Shown piece after piece: positions 1 through 10,977 of a DNA stretch of 64,000 nucleotides (position 1 is the first letter of the stretch; each line of letters starts with the position of its first letter). Location of the stretch: contig JABMCL010001219.1 of NCBI GenBank assembly GCA_018857735.1, forward strand, positions 248,001-312,000, given 5' to 3'. The notes under the pieces were generated by a model. That model was not told the DNA's origin. It made no database searches and saw only the letters and a program-made list of their open reading frames with translations. Origin of the DNA: Alviniconcha marisindica (lineage: Eukaryota > Mollusca > Gastropoda > Provannidae). A program made the translations under genes and the position numbers.

Positions 1-1099
1 TGGCTAGATCTGTTTGAGTGATTCTGATGATATTTGTGGCCCAAAATGGCACTTGAAATGTCCCAGGAATTTCCGACTGTCTCCTTGGATATTACCAATA
101 AAGCCTCTCCTAGACTGTCATTAGTAGAAAAGTTTGCTAAAATTGCTGTTTATAAATAAATTTGTCGATCATCCCATCGACACCCAAACCAGCTCTCACC
201 TGTGTTTGCGATCGTTCACAGACCGCTTCATTTTTCATTTTTACTGACAGAAGCATTCATTTGACAGCTTAATCTGGCTTTCAAGAAAAAGATTAATAAT
301 TTTACTCATCAACAAGATCATTTACACGCAGTGTAGAACACTCTGATAGTGGAGAATCCACCAACTTGGCACGCACGATCACTTGTGCAGTCGCCTCAGC
401 AGCCATGGCTGACCGTGCGGCTGTGGTAATAAAATCTGTTTGTTATCACGTTTCGGTGGCTGAGTGTTGGACGTATGAATAGTTTTGAACTCTTATTTTA
501 GTATAACTTTGAAGAAGAAAGATTGATCTTTTTACTGATATTTTTTATGAGAGTGTCTGTGGTCTAAAAATAGTACAAAATCCGTTAAACACATTTCAAA
601 CAACTTTATTCAGGACTTCTGCTTGTCGAAGGCAGCCATCATGGACATGGAAATAAAGCTTAGCAACAGCACTTTTGATTGATATAGATTTCATCATGGC
701 TGGACTAGCATATGTCCAACACTCCGCGTATGAAAACTGCTTAACACTCTGCATCTGAAAACTGCTTACAGCGAGCAGTGTTCGCAGCCTATGCACATCG
801 CTGACAGAAGGCAGTGCTTAGGGGTACTGAGATCGGGGTGAATTTTCACATTCTTTTTCAAAGCATAATAAACATAACAACACAGTTAGGAAGACGAGAC
901 ATGAAGCTTTTCTCAACTGTAATTTTGATTGAGATTGGATCAAAAACACACAAGAAATCCGTCAATGAAAATCACTAAAACTAGACCAACTTAGTTAAGC
1001 AGAACGCAGCCGAGAGCACTTTGGACGACCTAATTTTAATAGGCAGCTTTCCCAGAAGGATGTTTGGTCCAGGAAAAATCCATACTGCTGGTGAAAGTG

Positions 1100-1397
1100 G
1101 ATGAGTCTTTGGAGCGGAGAACTTAAAAACTGTTCTTGGACACCCAATCTTGAACACTGTGTGAGAAACACCCAAAGCCACTTCCAAAGGCAGACTTCAT
1201 GAGGAGTCAGCACCCTGTGAAACACTTTCCGGGAGGTTGGGGGGGGGGGGGGGGGGGGGGGGGGGAACAAATTTACAGGGGGTAAGGTCAGGGGAGTAGG
1301 AAGGGTGGGGAAAAGTATTTGTGTTCTTCTCCAACAAATATCCCTGTACAAGTCTTAGTTCATAAGCAGGTACATTGTCATGCTTGATCCCCCTCAT
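1100..1397 (-). pseudogene. Mariner-type transposase remnant
   Basis: On the minus strand, 1382 down to 1269 reads HDNVPAYELRLVQ followed by a segment ending PHPSYSPDLTPCKF. This is the catalytic-core neighbourhood of mariner transposases (HDNAPAH... YSPDLAPCDF), in which the Asp of SPDL-PxD belongs to the DDD/E triad region; here the second Asp is Lys. A 27-base poly-G run (seen as poly-C on this strand) breaks the reading frame right after CKF. Below it a weakly similar tail can be read in another frame. It is a dead fragment with no terminal repeats identified. Confidence 0.8.
1239..1265. repeat. Poly-G tract (27 G)
   Basis: Uninterrupted run of G lying inside the mariner remnant. Length may be unreliable in the assembly. 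On either strand it could fold into a G-quadruplex-like structure. Confidence 0.95.
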
Positions 1398-1685
1398 TCA
1401 GTCGGGCCCTCTTGTAGAACTGGTTCACCTCACAGCACACACTCCTTGTAATATTTGCCAATGATGCATTTTCTATGTGTGTATGCATTCTTGAGATAAG
1501 TGCCTTTGGTGCCTTCAGAGATTGTAGCTATCATTCTCTCTCACATCAGTTTCTCTGATGACAACCCACTGCACAAGTCTAACAACATTCTCAGCTTCTT
1601 TAAATCATTCATTCAGCTGTTTTGTTTCTTTGCTTTGTAATGGGTTATGTGCTGCAATTTGGAGAAATAGCACATAAAAGAGTAC

Positions 1686-1700
1686 ATTATTATTATTATT
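1686..1700 (+). repeat. (ATT)n tail of a degraded retroelement
   Basis: Five ATT units follow AAATAGCACATAAAAGAGTAC. The same kind of ATT tail ends retroelement fragments on the minus strand at about 21074-21090 and 62985-63000, so this is probably the 3' end of a plus-strand fragment. Confidence 0.5.
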
Positions 1701-2265
1701 AACTCAGTCTTATATTTTCAAGTGAAAGCCTGGATGACAATCAACTACAGTTAAACAATGATAAAACAGAAATGATCCTGATTGCTACTGTGATTGAGTG
1801 CATCAACACAGTGGTGTTGTTTTGCTGATTGTACTCTGTCACTCTGTCTGTCACTGTCACTCTTTTCTTTTCTCCAGACTTTGGCCTAGCTTTTTTTGGG
1901 GGGAGAGAAGTTTGTGGTTTTGGCCTAGTTTGTTGTGTGGGGAAGCAGTTTGACATCATTTAATTGCAATTCTTCTTTCTACTCATTTTTATGGACCATT
2001 TTATTTTGATGTCATTTGTGAGATGTAACAAGACTGTGCCAGGAGTGAAGCAAGAAACACCAATTGTTGCCCAAAAGAAATAAAGATCTGTTCAGGAACC
2101 TTTGGCTGTGGTTTGTTTGTCATTACCTGCTTCCAACCTGCACATTTCATCACAAAGTAACCTTTTACAGCATACCAGTTGAACCACACTTGTTCTTCTG
2201 GCAATTATAAGCCAACCTGGGACAGCTGATACATATGGTTATACACAAGCTCTTTAGGCACTTAC

Positions 2266-2411
2266 CAGCCAGCCTGGGCCAATAGCTAGTTGACATGGGT
2301 GACCACACACACTCTCTAAGTACTTGCAGGCTCGCACATCATAGAACATCACAAGGCCTGTCCCTGTACCTATTGTGATGATGTCCTTGGTAAAGCTCAA
2401 TGAACGTATGC
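2266..2411 (-). CDS. DCAF12: DCAF12 exon: penultimate blade (GIRSLSF...MFYDVRA)
   Basis: 146 bases between acceptor TTGTTTCAG and donor GTAAGT. Two bases complete a Gly codon, then 48 codons end in phase 0. The product begins GIRSLSFTKDIITIGTGTG and continues LVMFYDVRACKYLESVCG, ending GPGWL. Vertebrate DCAF12 reads GIRSVSF, ITVGTGQG, LLFYDIRA and, after a longer loop, GKGWL. The loop between YDVRA and GPGWL is shorter here by roughly 20 residues. The final exon (HDE-WRNYF and the closing NYAGLW region in vertebrates) was searched for below 2266 and not seen. Confidence 0.94.
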
Positions 2412-5400
2412 CTGAAACAAAATTAAAAATCATCACTTGCATTACCATCTCACAGGAATGCAGCAGGTTTCCTGCAGTGAATGAATGCCTTGAGCGGTAA
2501 CAAAAAACAAAACAAAAACAAAAAAATGCACACATCTGCTCACTAATGTTTTTTTGTGAAAAGGCAACAGGTAGTTTGGATGTACCAGAGAGCCTCCATT
2601 GTATGCTATCCACACACACAGGTCAATTCACCATAAATAACTTAATCTTTGATGAAGAAACTCTCCATGAACAGCAAACATCAATACATGAGCCTCTCAG
2701 TGAGTTAGGTGAAGATGTCCAAAACTGACATTAATGCATGCCAGAGCCGGACAGTTCCAGATGACTGGATGCTAAAACAAAAACAAAAAACCCCACAAAT
2801 ATGCCCATGAGAAACTTTATGCAAAAGGATCAGCAGCTATGAACATATATGATGACAGCAAAACAATCCTTTTGCAATACACTCTGGCTCATGATGATGC
2901 TTCACTGGTTGCAAAAGGATCAACAGCTATGAAGATATAGGATGGTAGCAAAACAATCATTTTGCAATACACTCTGGCTCATGATGATGCTTCACCATCA
3001 TAGGTTTGGCTACCAAAAATAAACAGTTCAGAAGATATCATTCGGACAAACATTCAGTAAAGTCTGTGAACCTTTGTTGTGACCATGACCGTGAACACAG
3101 CAAAACAATTTGATCACAAGACAGTCCGGCTTGTGATGATGCACCATCAAACAAAATATTGTAGATAAAGGATCAGAAGGAGGAAAAGAAAAGAAAAAAG
3201 GAAGAAATAATCATAGCTATTTTCATTACATAAGCCTTGTGACCTTGACCATAGCAACCCAATTGTTTTTAGGTGACATTCCAGCTTATGGTGATGCACC
3301 ATCATACCAAGTTTGGTTTCCAAAGGTTTATCCATTCAGAAGCTGTTGTCCAGACAGACTTTAAATGCAATTTTTAATGCTTGCTGTGACCTTGACCTTG
3401 AACACAGCAAACCAATCATTTATCTGGACACCTTGGCTTATGATTATCTAAAATCAAACTAAATTTGATTACAAAAGAGTCATTACTTCAGAAGCATATT
3501 TTGATTATGTATAAACACTTGTGTGACCTTCACCTTGAAAATAACAACCCAATGTGTTTGCACCATCATACAAGGTTTGGCCGCAAAAGGTTGAGTGGTT
3601 CAGAAGATATCTTCCAGACTGACATGGTGATTCCAGTGTAACCCCCCACCACCACCACCAACACATACACACACACATTCTAGCTTATGATCATGTACCA
3701 GCAATCCAAATTTTACCACACCTGGAGAAATCCAAAATGGACTTCACTCTGATTAATAAACTTTTTTTTCCTGGGGATTGCTCCATGGACTCTCTCTGCA
3801 CCTACAGTGAGTCTGTTTTTATTTAGATCTAAACACACAAATGATTATATATATTTAAAAAAAACACTCTAATTTAAATGAGACAATACAAAACATGTGC
3901 AAATGTTTTAGTAAGCCCCTTTTTTCAAAATGACAAAACATTCACATGCCAGGCATTCCAATGACAAACTCTAACCAGATAAGTATAATATTTTCACTTA
4001 TCATCCCTTAAAGTAAAAGTCCAAGGTTTTTAAGTATGCAAAATGACCATTGAAATGATTGACAAATGAGTCACTAGTTTGGGATTTAATAAAATAAAAA
4101 ATGAAAAAATAAAAATCTGTTGGTTTTTAATTGATTTTATTTTCTGTTGGCTGGCCAAGACTGCTGTCTCAGGTTCTCCATCAGTCACGTGACTTTCACG
4201 GAAGGGACGTCAGTCTGGGGAGTCAGTGCGGTTGCCATCTTAGATTGTTCATTGAATGTGTATGCATGTGGTTGACAAAAAGCTCTACCATGCCAGCCTA
4301 CTGTATTGCAGCAAACTGTAACAACTCACAAGCAACCCAAAGCATAACTATGCATGAGTTCCCGCGGAATCGACCTGCTGTGAGGCGAAAATGGGTCAAA
4401 TTTGTACAATTCAAACGAGCTGGCTTTTATGCTGCACCTCAGTCATGTGCATTTGTGTAGCGAGCATTTCGCTGAGTGCGATTTTGTAAACTCTATGGCG
4501 GAATACCAAATGGGGTTTGCTTCAAAGCAGAATTTGTAGGGCTGTCCACAGGGTAACCGACTTGCAAAAAAATCCAGTTTGAATCTCCAAGGATGAAGCT
4601 GACGAGCAGCAAGTGCACAGCATGATACTAAAAACTGAGAGATACACTGATACCCTGAAACAAGTGTTAACAAGGCAAAGACAAAAAGTCTACAGCAGAA
4701 AAGGCCATGAAAGAAAGAGATCGTACACAAATGCCTGTGGCAAAGAAAGAAAGAACAGACCACAAATGCCTGTGGCAAAGAAAGAAAGAGCAATCCACAA
4801 ATGCTGGTGGTAAATGAAAAATGGCTTCCCTAATCAGTCAAGCAAACAGCTGACACCAAATGAAAGAAACAAAACAGCTGAAACCACCTCAAAACCCCAA
4901 ACGGTTGCCGACCTGCAAGCATAAGGTGGAAAAAACACCAAAAACAAACAAACAAACAAAACCCCACCAAATCACAACAGTCTAATAGACTACTGTCTGC
5001 AGCAAAGGAGTGGACGACTAGTCATAAGAGCAGAGAGCAAAAATAACTGTGCCAATGACAAACAGATGGAAAGCCAAACTTTCCATAACTAACTCTAAAC
5101 TAACTCCTCACTAACCCGGCTTCCATCTAGAAAAACAAAGGCTGCAGACTGATAAAGCAAAATGCTAATCAGGACTACCGATGACAAAGCATCGGGATGT
5201 AAACAAATGCAGATGACAAGAGAAATACAAAATGGCTGCCCTAATCAGGCAAGCTAACAAGCGGGTACGAAATGGCCAATAAACCAAAGATAAAAAAGAA
5301 AGAACGCATGGTGAAAAAGAAGAGAAAACAATAATAACACTTTCTAAAAAGAAAGAGGAGGCAAGTAATGTCAGCGAGCAACGGGACAAAGGCTGGATAC

Positions 5401-8329
5401 ACGTAAACCGTGTACACGATACAACCCACTTAGCAATGACAACATGGCAGGGCAACAGACGCTCACGAACTACCCCACACAAAGAAAGAATGAGAGGTCT
5501 CGTTAAACATCGAGACTACCCCCTCACTCGTACATCGTAAATGAACAATATAACTCGAGAAAAAAAGGGCAAGCCAAGAGAAAAAACAGTGAATGGCAAG
5601 AACCAGTAACTAGCCCAACTCCAAACCCTAACCCAGGGAGGCCACGAAATTGCTAGTCTATTGAACAAGAACGAACAACAACAAAATCATTTTTACATAT
5701 GATGAAACAAACAAGGATAAACTGGGGAAAATAAACTAAAACACCCAATAAAAGGCAGGCTCCCTGATGAGGTCTAGCCTGTTGTGAAAGCTAGAGTAAA
5801 CAGAACGAAAAAGACTGAAATGCCACCTACCTAACAAGGTTCGAGAAAGAGGAAACAACAAGGAGGAAATAAACAAAGGCCCAACTACTGACAATGGCGT
5901 TGGAGCTTCATCCTTGGAGATTCGAACTGGAATTTTTTCAAAGTTGGTTACCCTGTGGCTACTAGCCATTTTGCAGCGACTCCCCAGTGATGTAGTGCGC
6001 ATATGTGCACATGATTTTCAGCATCATGGCGACGCTTTTGGTACGACAGAAAATGCCTGTTTTCATGCATTTATAACCCTCAGATCACAATTTCACCTAC
6101 ATCATTGTTCTCAGCGGACTTTAACAGAAATCGTGTCAAAAATCACCCCCAACCTTGGACTTGTCCTCTGCTGTTTTGTCACTCTGAAAAAGGAGCTTAC
6201 CTAAAAATGTGCACATACTTTGGATTGTCTTTGTGGGGTTTTTTTTTTTTTTTTTCATCTGTCAATGTGTTTAGATCTTGTTTTAGAACATTAGCAGTGA
6301 ACCATTTCATCCTTTTTCTTTTCTGTTCACCATTTAGATTTTTTGATTTTTTGATTTTGATAAGATACCACAGATCCTGAAATGTACAAACAATTTGATC
6401 TAAAATGTGTTTGTGAATACCCTTCTTCAGAGGAAAAAAATAATTACTGCTCAGTCTGATGAAGAAGTTGCTGCAGCACCTGTATCCTCGAAGTATTTGT
6501 GAAAACTATACAGCTGTTGTTATGCCTATGACAGGTCTAGATATGCTGGAAAACTGAGCTATCCCTTTAGCTGTAGTCTTTGGCAGGTTTGCAATTCTCA
6601 TATAACCATCCTGATTGACTGTGCAGAGAAAAACTGGTACTTGCTTACTCAGAAAAAGTTCTGATTGTGTCTGATTCCCTTTCATCTCTCCAAGCTATAT
6701 TTAACATGAAATATCATCTGCCTTTTCCAGCAAAGACTCTTGAACTACACTTGAAATTAACCACAGATGGGAAGATCATTTTTGTCTGGGTTCCTAGCCA
6801 CATGCATCTCCAGTGACTTGCTAAGAATCATTTTCCTCCTTGTGGGGGGAATATGGGGAACTTACTAGCCACAAGCCTGCTTCTGATTAATAACAGGCCT
6901 AACTGATGGAAATGTTCACACGTGGATGACCCAATGGTCCTGTCTCCATTACCTGACTGAAAAAAATCTGCAAGGGCCAAAGTTAGCTGCACAGAAACCG
7001 GCCTGGGAAGTGAGACTGATTAACAGGCCATAGTGCAAGGTGCTTCCAAGTGGCCATCTGGTTTGTGTCACCTGCACAGGACTCTGCCCCATTTAATGAG
7101 TAAGGCAGTCTGTGGGTGAGGTGGTGGGAGATGACCCAGAGGAAATTCAGCAGCAGACTAAGGATGCCCTTGATGGCAACATCTCAGATGAACTCTTCCC
7201 CCATTCCAGTGGACTATACATCTTTTAGAGCTCTGGAAGCTGGAAACAGATGAGTGTGAGGCATCACCATACAAAGTTTGGACACAAAAGGTTAGACAAA
7301 TTGGATGAGATTGTCCAGACAAACAGTCATTAATTCAGAAGATATAGTAGAAACACTCATATTCTCCATAAACTGCTTTTTGTATTCAGACTATTGCATA
7401 CTCAAAAAAGTAAACCTAGTAAATCCGGTTCTATTATTTGGGGGACACAAAAATGAAAATTTTGTATGGAACTGCCCACATGCCCTCACTGTGACCTTGA
7501 AGATAGCAACCCATTTCTTTTTTTCAAATGACACTCCAGCTTATGATGATGTACCACCATACCAAGTTTGGTAACAAAAGCCAGGTCACATCACATGTCA
7601 GTTTGTATAAGAGACACAGATGACTTCCCCTACTTTAGTTTTCTGGCTAATGCAGCTAACTTATTCATTTGTTGTTAGCTGTATACATGATACATAGAAT
7701 GTAAATCATATTGTGGTGGAAACAAAGGCTGATTAGTTCTGATAATACAGTTGCTTTCAAAAACTGTTTACTATAGCTGGATAAATCTATTGCAGTACAC
7801 ACCCGGGAAAAATCCACAAGTTTTCATTCAAAGTCAAAAGTAAATACTGATATCTGTATCAAGCAAAAAGGTGAAGAAAACAACAACAACCTAACTCCTT
7901 ACGAACTAGTATTCCATAGAATGTTATCATAAAAATATGTATCTGCATCTATCTTGTAGACAGTAACTGGATGTAACTGTATCTGTATTATCTCTGAGTA
8001 CAACAAAGTACTTGGGGTTTCATTGCAAGGTCTAGTTTCTTAACATTCTTCTTTATTAGATCGCCCTAATCCTGGTTGACTGGGTGTAAAAAAAGTTACT
8101 TATAGGAATTACTTATAAGAATAGAATCAGAAATGGAAAAAAGAAGTACTGATCTGGAATACATGTATACAATACCAAATGAAAAGAAATGAAGAATCTA
8201 CCCAAGGACTTTTGAGTGGTTAAAGGGTGCCATAGTATTTTCAAAACCTTACCACCACAAAAGTGAGAAACAAGTATGTAAAGCAAGAACTGGTTTACAT
8301 AGGTACACAAATTTGTCTTGTGCTTTGCA

Positions 8330-8394
<65 letters not shown>

Positions 8395-10901
8395 ATGCAC
8401 ACATGTGTACACACATTAATGCATATGTGTGCACACGCACGTATGTGCATGAATGAATGCATTTTTATTTATTCACATGAAGACTTCTTGAGGGCCTCAC
8501 CTTGACATAAGCCATAAGCATTTCAGAATGGCAACAACAATGCTATTCTCTACTTCCAACCAGACCCACTGTGCTCTAGTCGTTTGTGACTCTCAATGAG
8601 TGACTGTAGTTTACACAGTGCATTCAGAATATCCACCAAAGTGGCTGCAGTGCTTTTTAGTTGTTACATGACTGATGCTATATGCATGCATGCATGTATT
8701 ATTTGGTGTACCTGTGAGTACATAAGCAAATATTATGTTATGGTGTGTTACTTGGTCAATAATCAGAGGTTCTGCTAGACTTTTAAAAGTACCAGTATGT
8801 GGTACCACATTAACAGTACAACTTTTTTCCTGGTACAAAACACAATTCAGCTTGTACCACCATTACAGGAGTGTCCAACCACTGTGCTCTTGTTGTAATC
8901 GATATCTAAACCTGTGAGTGAACACAGTATGTCAGTCTTTTGAAGACATACTATACTGACAGGTGAATGTCAAAGTTAAAATCTAATCCACTGTGAAAGT
9001 GACCCAAACATGAACCCATGAATGTTGCCTGATGCAGAGTCTGAGTTTCATAACAAAGAAACTGGATTAACAGCCTAACTGGAAAAGTGATGTCCAAGAC
9101 CATGTCATTTAATTCATACAATATTTCAGTCTGAAAAATGGAAAGATTGAGGAATCCTCTTGATTGCTGTATTTGCAATCAAATCAAAACATGTGGTAGT
9201 CATTTGTGACTTGTCACAAGGCTGAGTGATAGAATAAATCTAGATCTACTTCTGACAATCGTGCAAGGATGAAGAGATGGAAACTGTTCACCAGGAGTTG
9301 CTTCAGATGATAACATCATCAATCTGTTGACATGGTCTTCTGCCAATTGGCTTGGTCTTGCAGTTTTTGGTTTTGAATGGGGAAGAAAAAGAAAAAATGA
9401 ATGAAAATTTATATGTAATGGTGTGGTGGAGCGTAGAAGGACAGGACACAGGCAGCGGAGTCAGTAAAAATGGAGACCACAGCAGGCATACAGCGGCAAT
9501 CAGGTTTTATTGCTACAGCCGCAGACAATTTTCAGCATGCCCAAAATCCTCACACGCACGCATAGATAAGAGAACGGCGAGGGCCACAAGGAACACACGC
9601 TATCGCTACAACAAAATCAGCCTTCTGGACCACAAAATGGCTGACAATTGTGTTTCCTTGGCCCGCACAAATACACTTTCCTCTACAATAACTAAACTAA
9701 TTAAAACATGAAAAACATCAAATGAAAGCTACAATTACAACCTTTTAAACCGTATAAACAAAATGTACACATGTGACTTATTTCATTTACAACAAGAGTG
9801 GGAAGCGTGGCTTGCGCCTGTCTATAAACAGATTCAGACGACTAAATCACAAGTAACACAATGTACAAAATATTAATGTTACTAAAACTTATATCAGAAT
9901 AAAGAACACGCTCCCACGGTTAAAATGGTGCATAACAATTACAATACAACGCTTTGTAAGAGAAGCAAGACACTCAAAGACTAGTACTAAAACAAACGGT
10001 GCGAACTTTTGCCTGGGCCACGTTATCTAGTCGCAGCATCGCTGATAGTGATATCAAGCAGTCTATGAATACAACTTAGCTTCTACAGTACACAATACTT
10101 AATAAGTTAATTTCAACCCAAAATAAACACTAAACATGAAGTCAGCTAAGCAAAATACTATACGATAAAGTATTGATTGACACAGAATTACTTTAATCGA
10201 GTCAAAACAACGATTCACTACTATTGACTAGTACTAAACAGAGAACGCGCCATGCAGACGACAGCTATGAAAAGAATAGACCTAGAGAGGCATCGGCTAC
10301 TGATTAAGCTCGATCCTGCATCTAAATAAATGTTGGATAAACATTCTAAGATGCCAAATTATATTACACATGGCTTAGTGCATAAAAAGGACTAGGTAAA
10401 CAAAGAGTAGGTAAACAAACAAGCGGTCAAAATATTAAGGGAGAAAACAGATTTGAAAATGGCGCGCACTGGCGGCTATTGCTGGTCGGCTGTATGAAGG
10501 CCATGTGGCGTTACGCTACACGCCGCGCTTCAAAACAAAAGCGTCGTCTACTCCGGTTCCCAGGTTACTAACAGTACAGTAATGAAATTGCGTGGATCTG
10601 ATAACTGGGGTGGGATTATTGTAAAAACATACAAAGAGCACTTGCTCACACATATATAGCACATTAAAAAAAAATCCACACAAAACCTTGCATGTTCACA
10701 GTGCCTGATACACACAGTGTATACATGTAAGCTCCCACAAGCTAAAAGCTACCACAGGACACTCATACCAATAAAGCACAAACAGCGCCTACCCACCCAC
10801 CCCTTCCCAAAAGTGCTACTATAGGCAGTAGTTAAATGTAGAAATATGTACAGAGATACAAATAATGATAACAGAAAAAAGAATCACACACACACACACA
10901 C

Positions 10902-10977
<76 letters not shown>

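Larger units (their letters stand above)
1..2265. other. Intron sequence left of the last visible DCAF12 exon
   Basis: No coding exon was recognised. The stretch holds a mariner remnant split by a poly-G tract (about 1100-1397), an (ATT)n tail at 1686-1700 and otherwise anonymous AT-rich DNA. Because the exon at 2266 ends in a donor, this is intron and the terminal exon must lie further left. Confidence 0.7.

Noticed and set aside
1..2260. Terminal DCAF12 exon in the left 2.2 kb
   Set aside because: The expected closing motifs (WRNYF, NYAGLW) were searched for on the minus strand and not found.
2810..3000. CRISPR-like array of repeats and spacers
   Set aside because: Two 90-base units in a eukaryotic intron inside a dispersed repeat; no short palindromic repeat with unique spacers.
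8249..8505. Long open frames made of repeated Thr-His or Cys-Val across GT/CA tracts (here and at 10.8, 18.2, 19.0, 25.6, 25.9, 43.3, 48.2, 49.4 kb)
   Set aside because: They are translations of dinucleotide repeats, which lack stops in most frames. No start context, conserved sequence or domain supports a gene.
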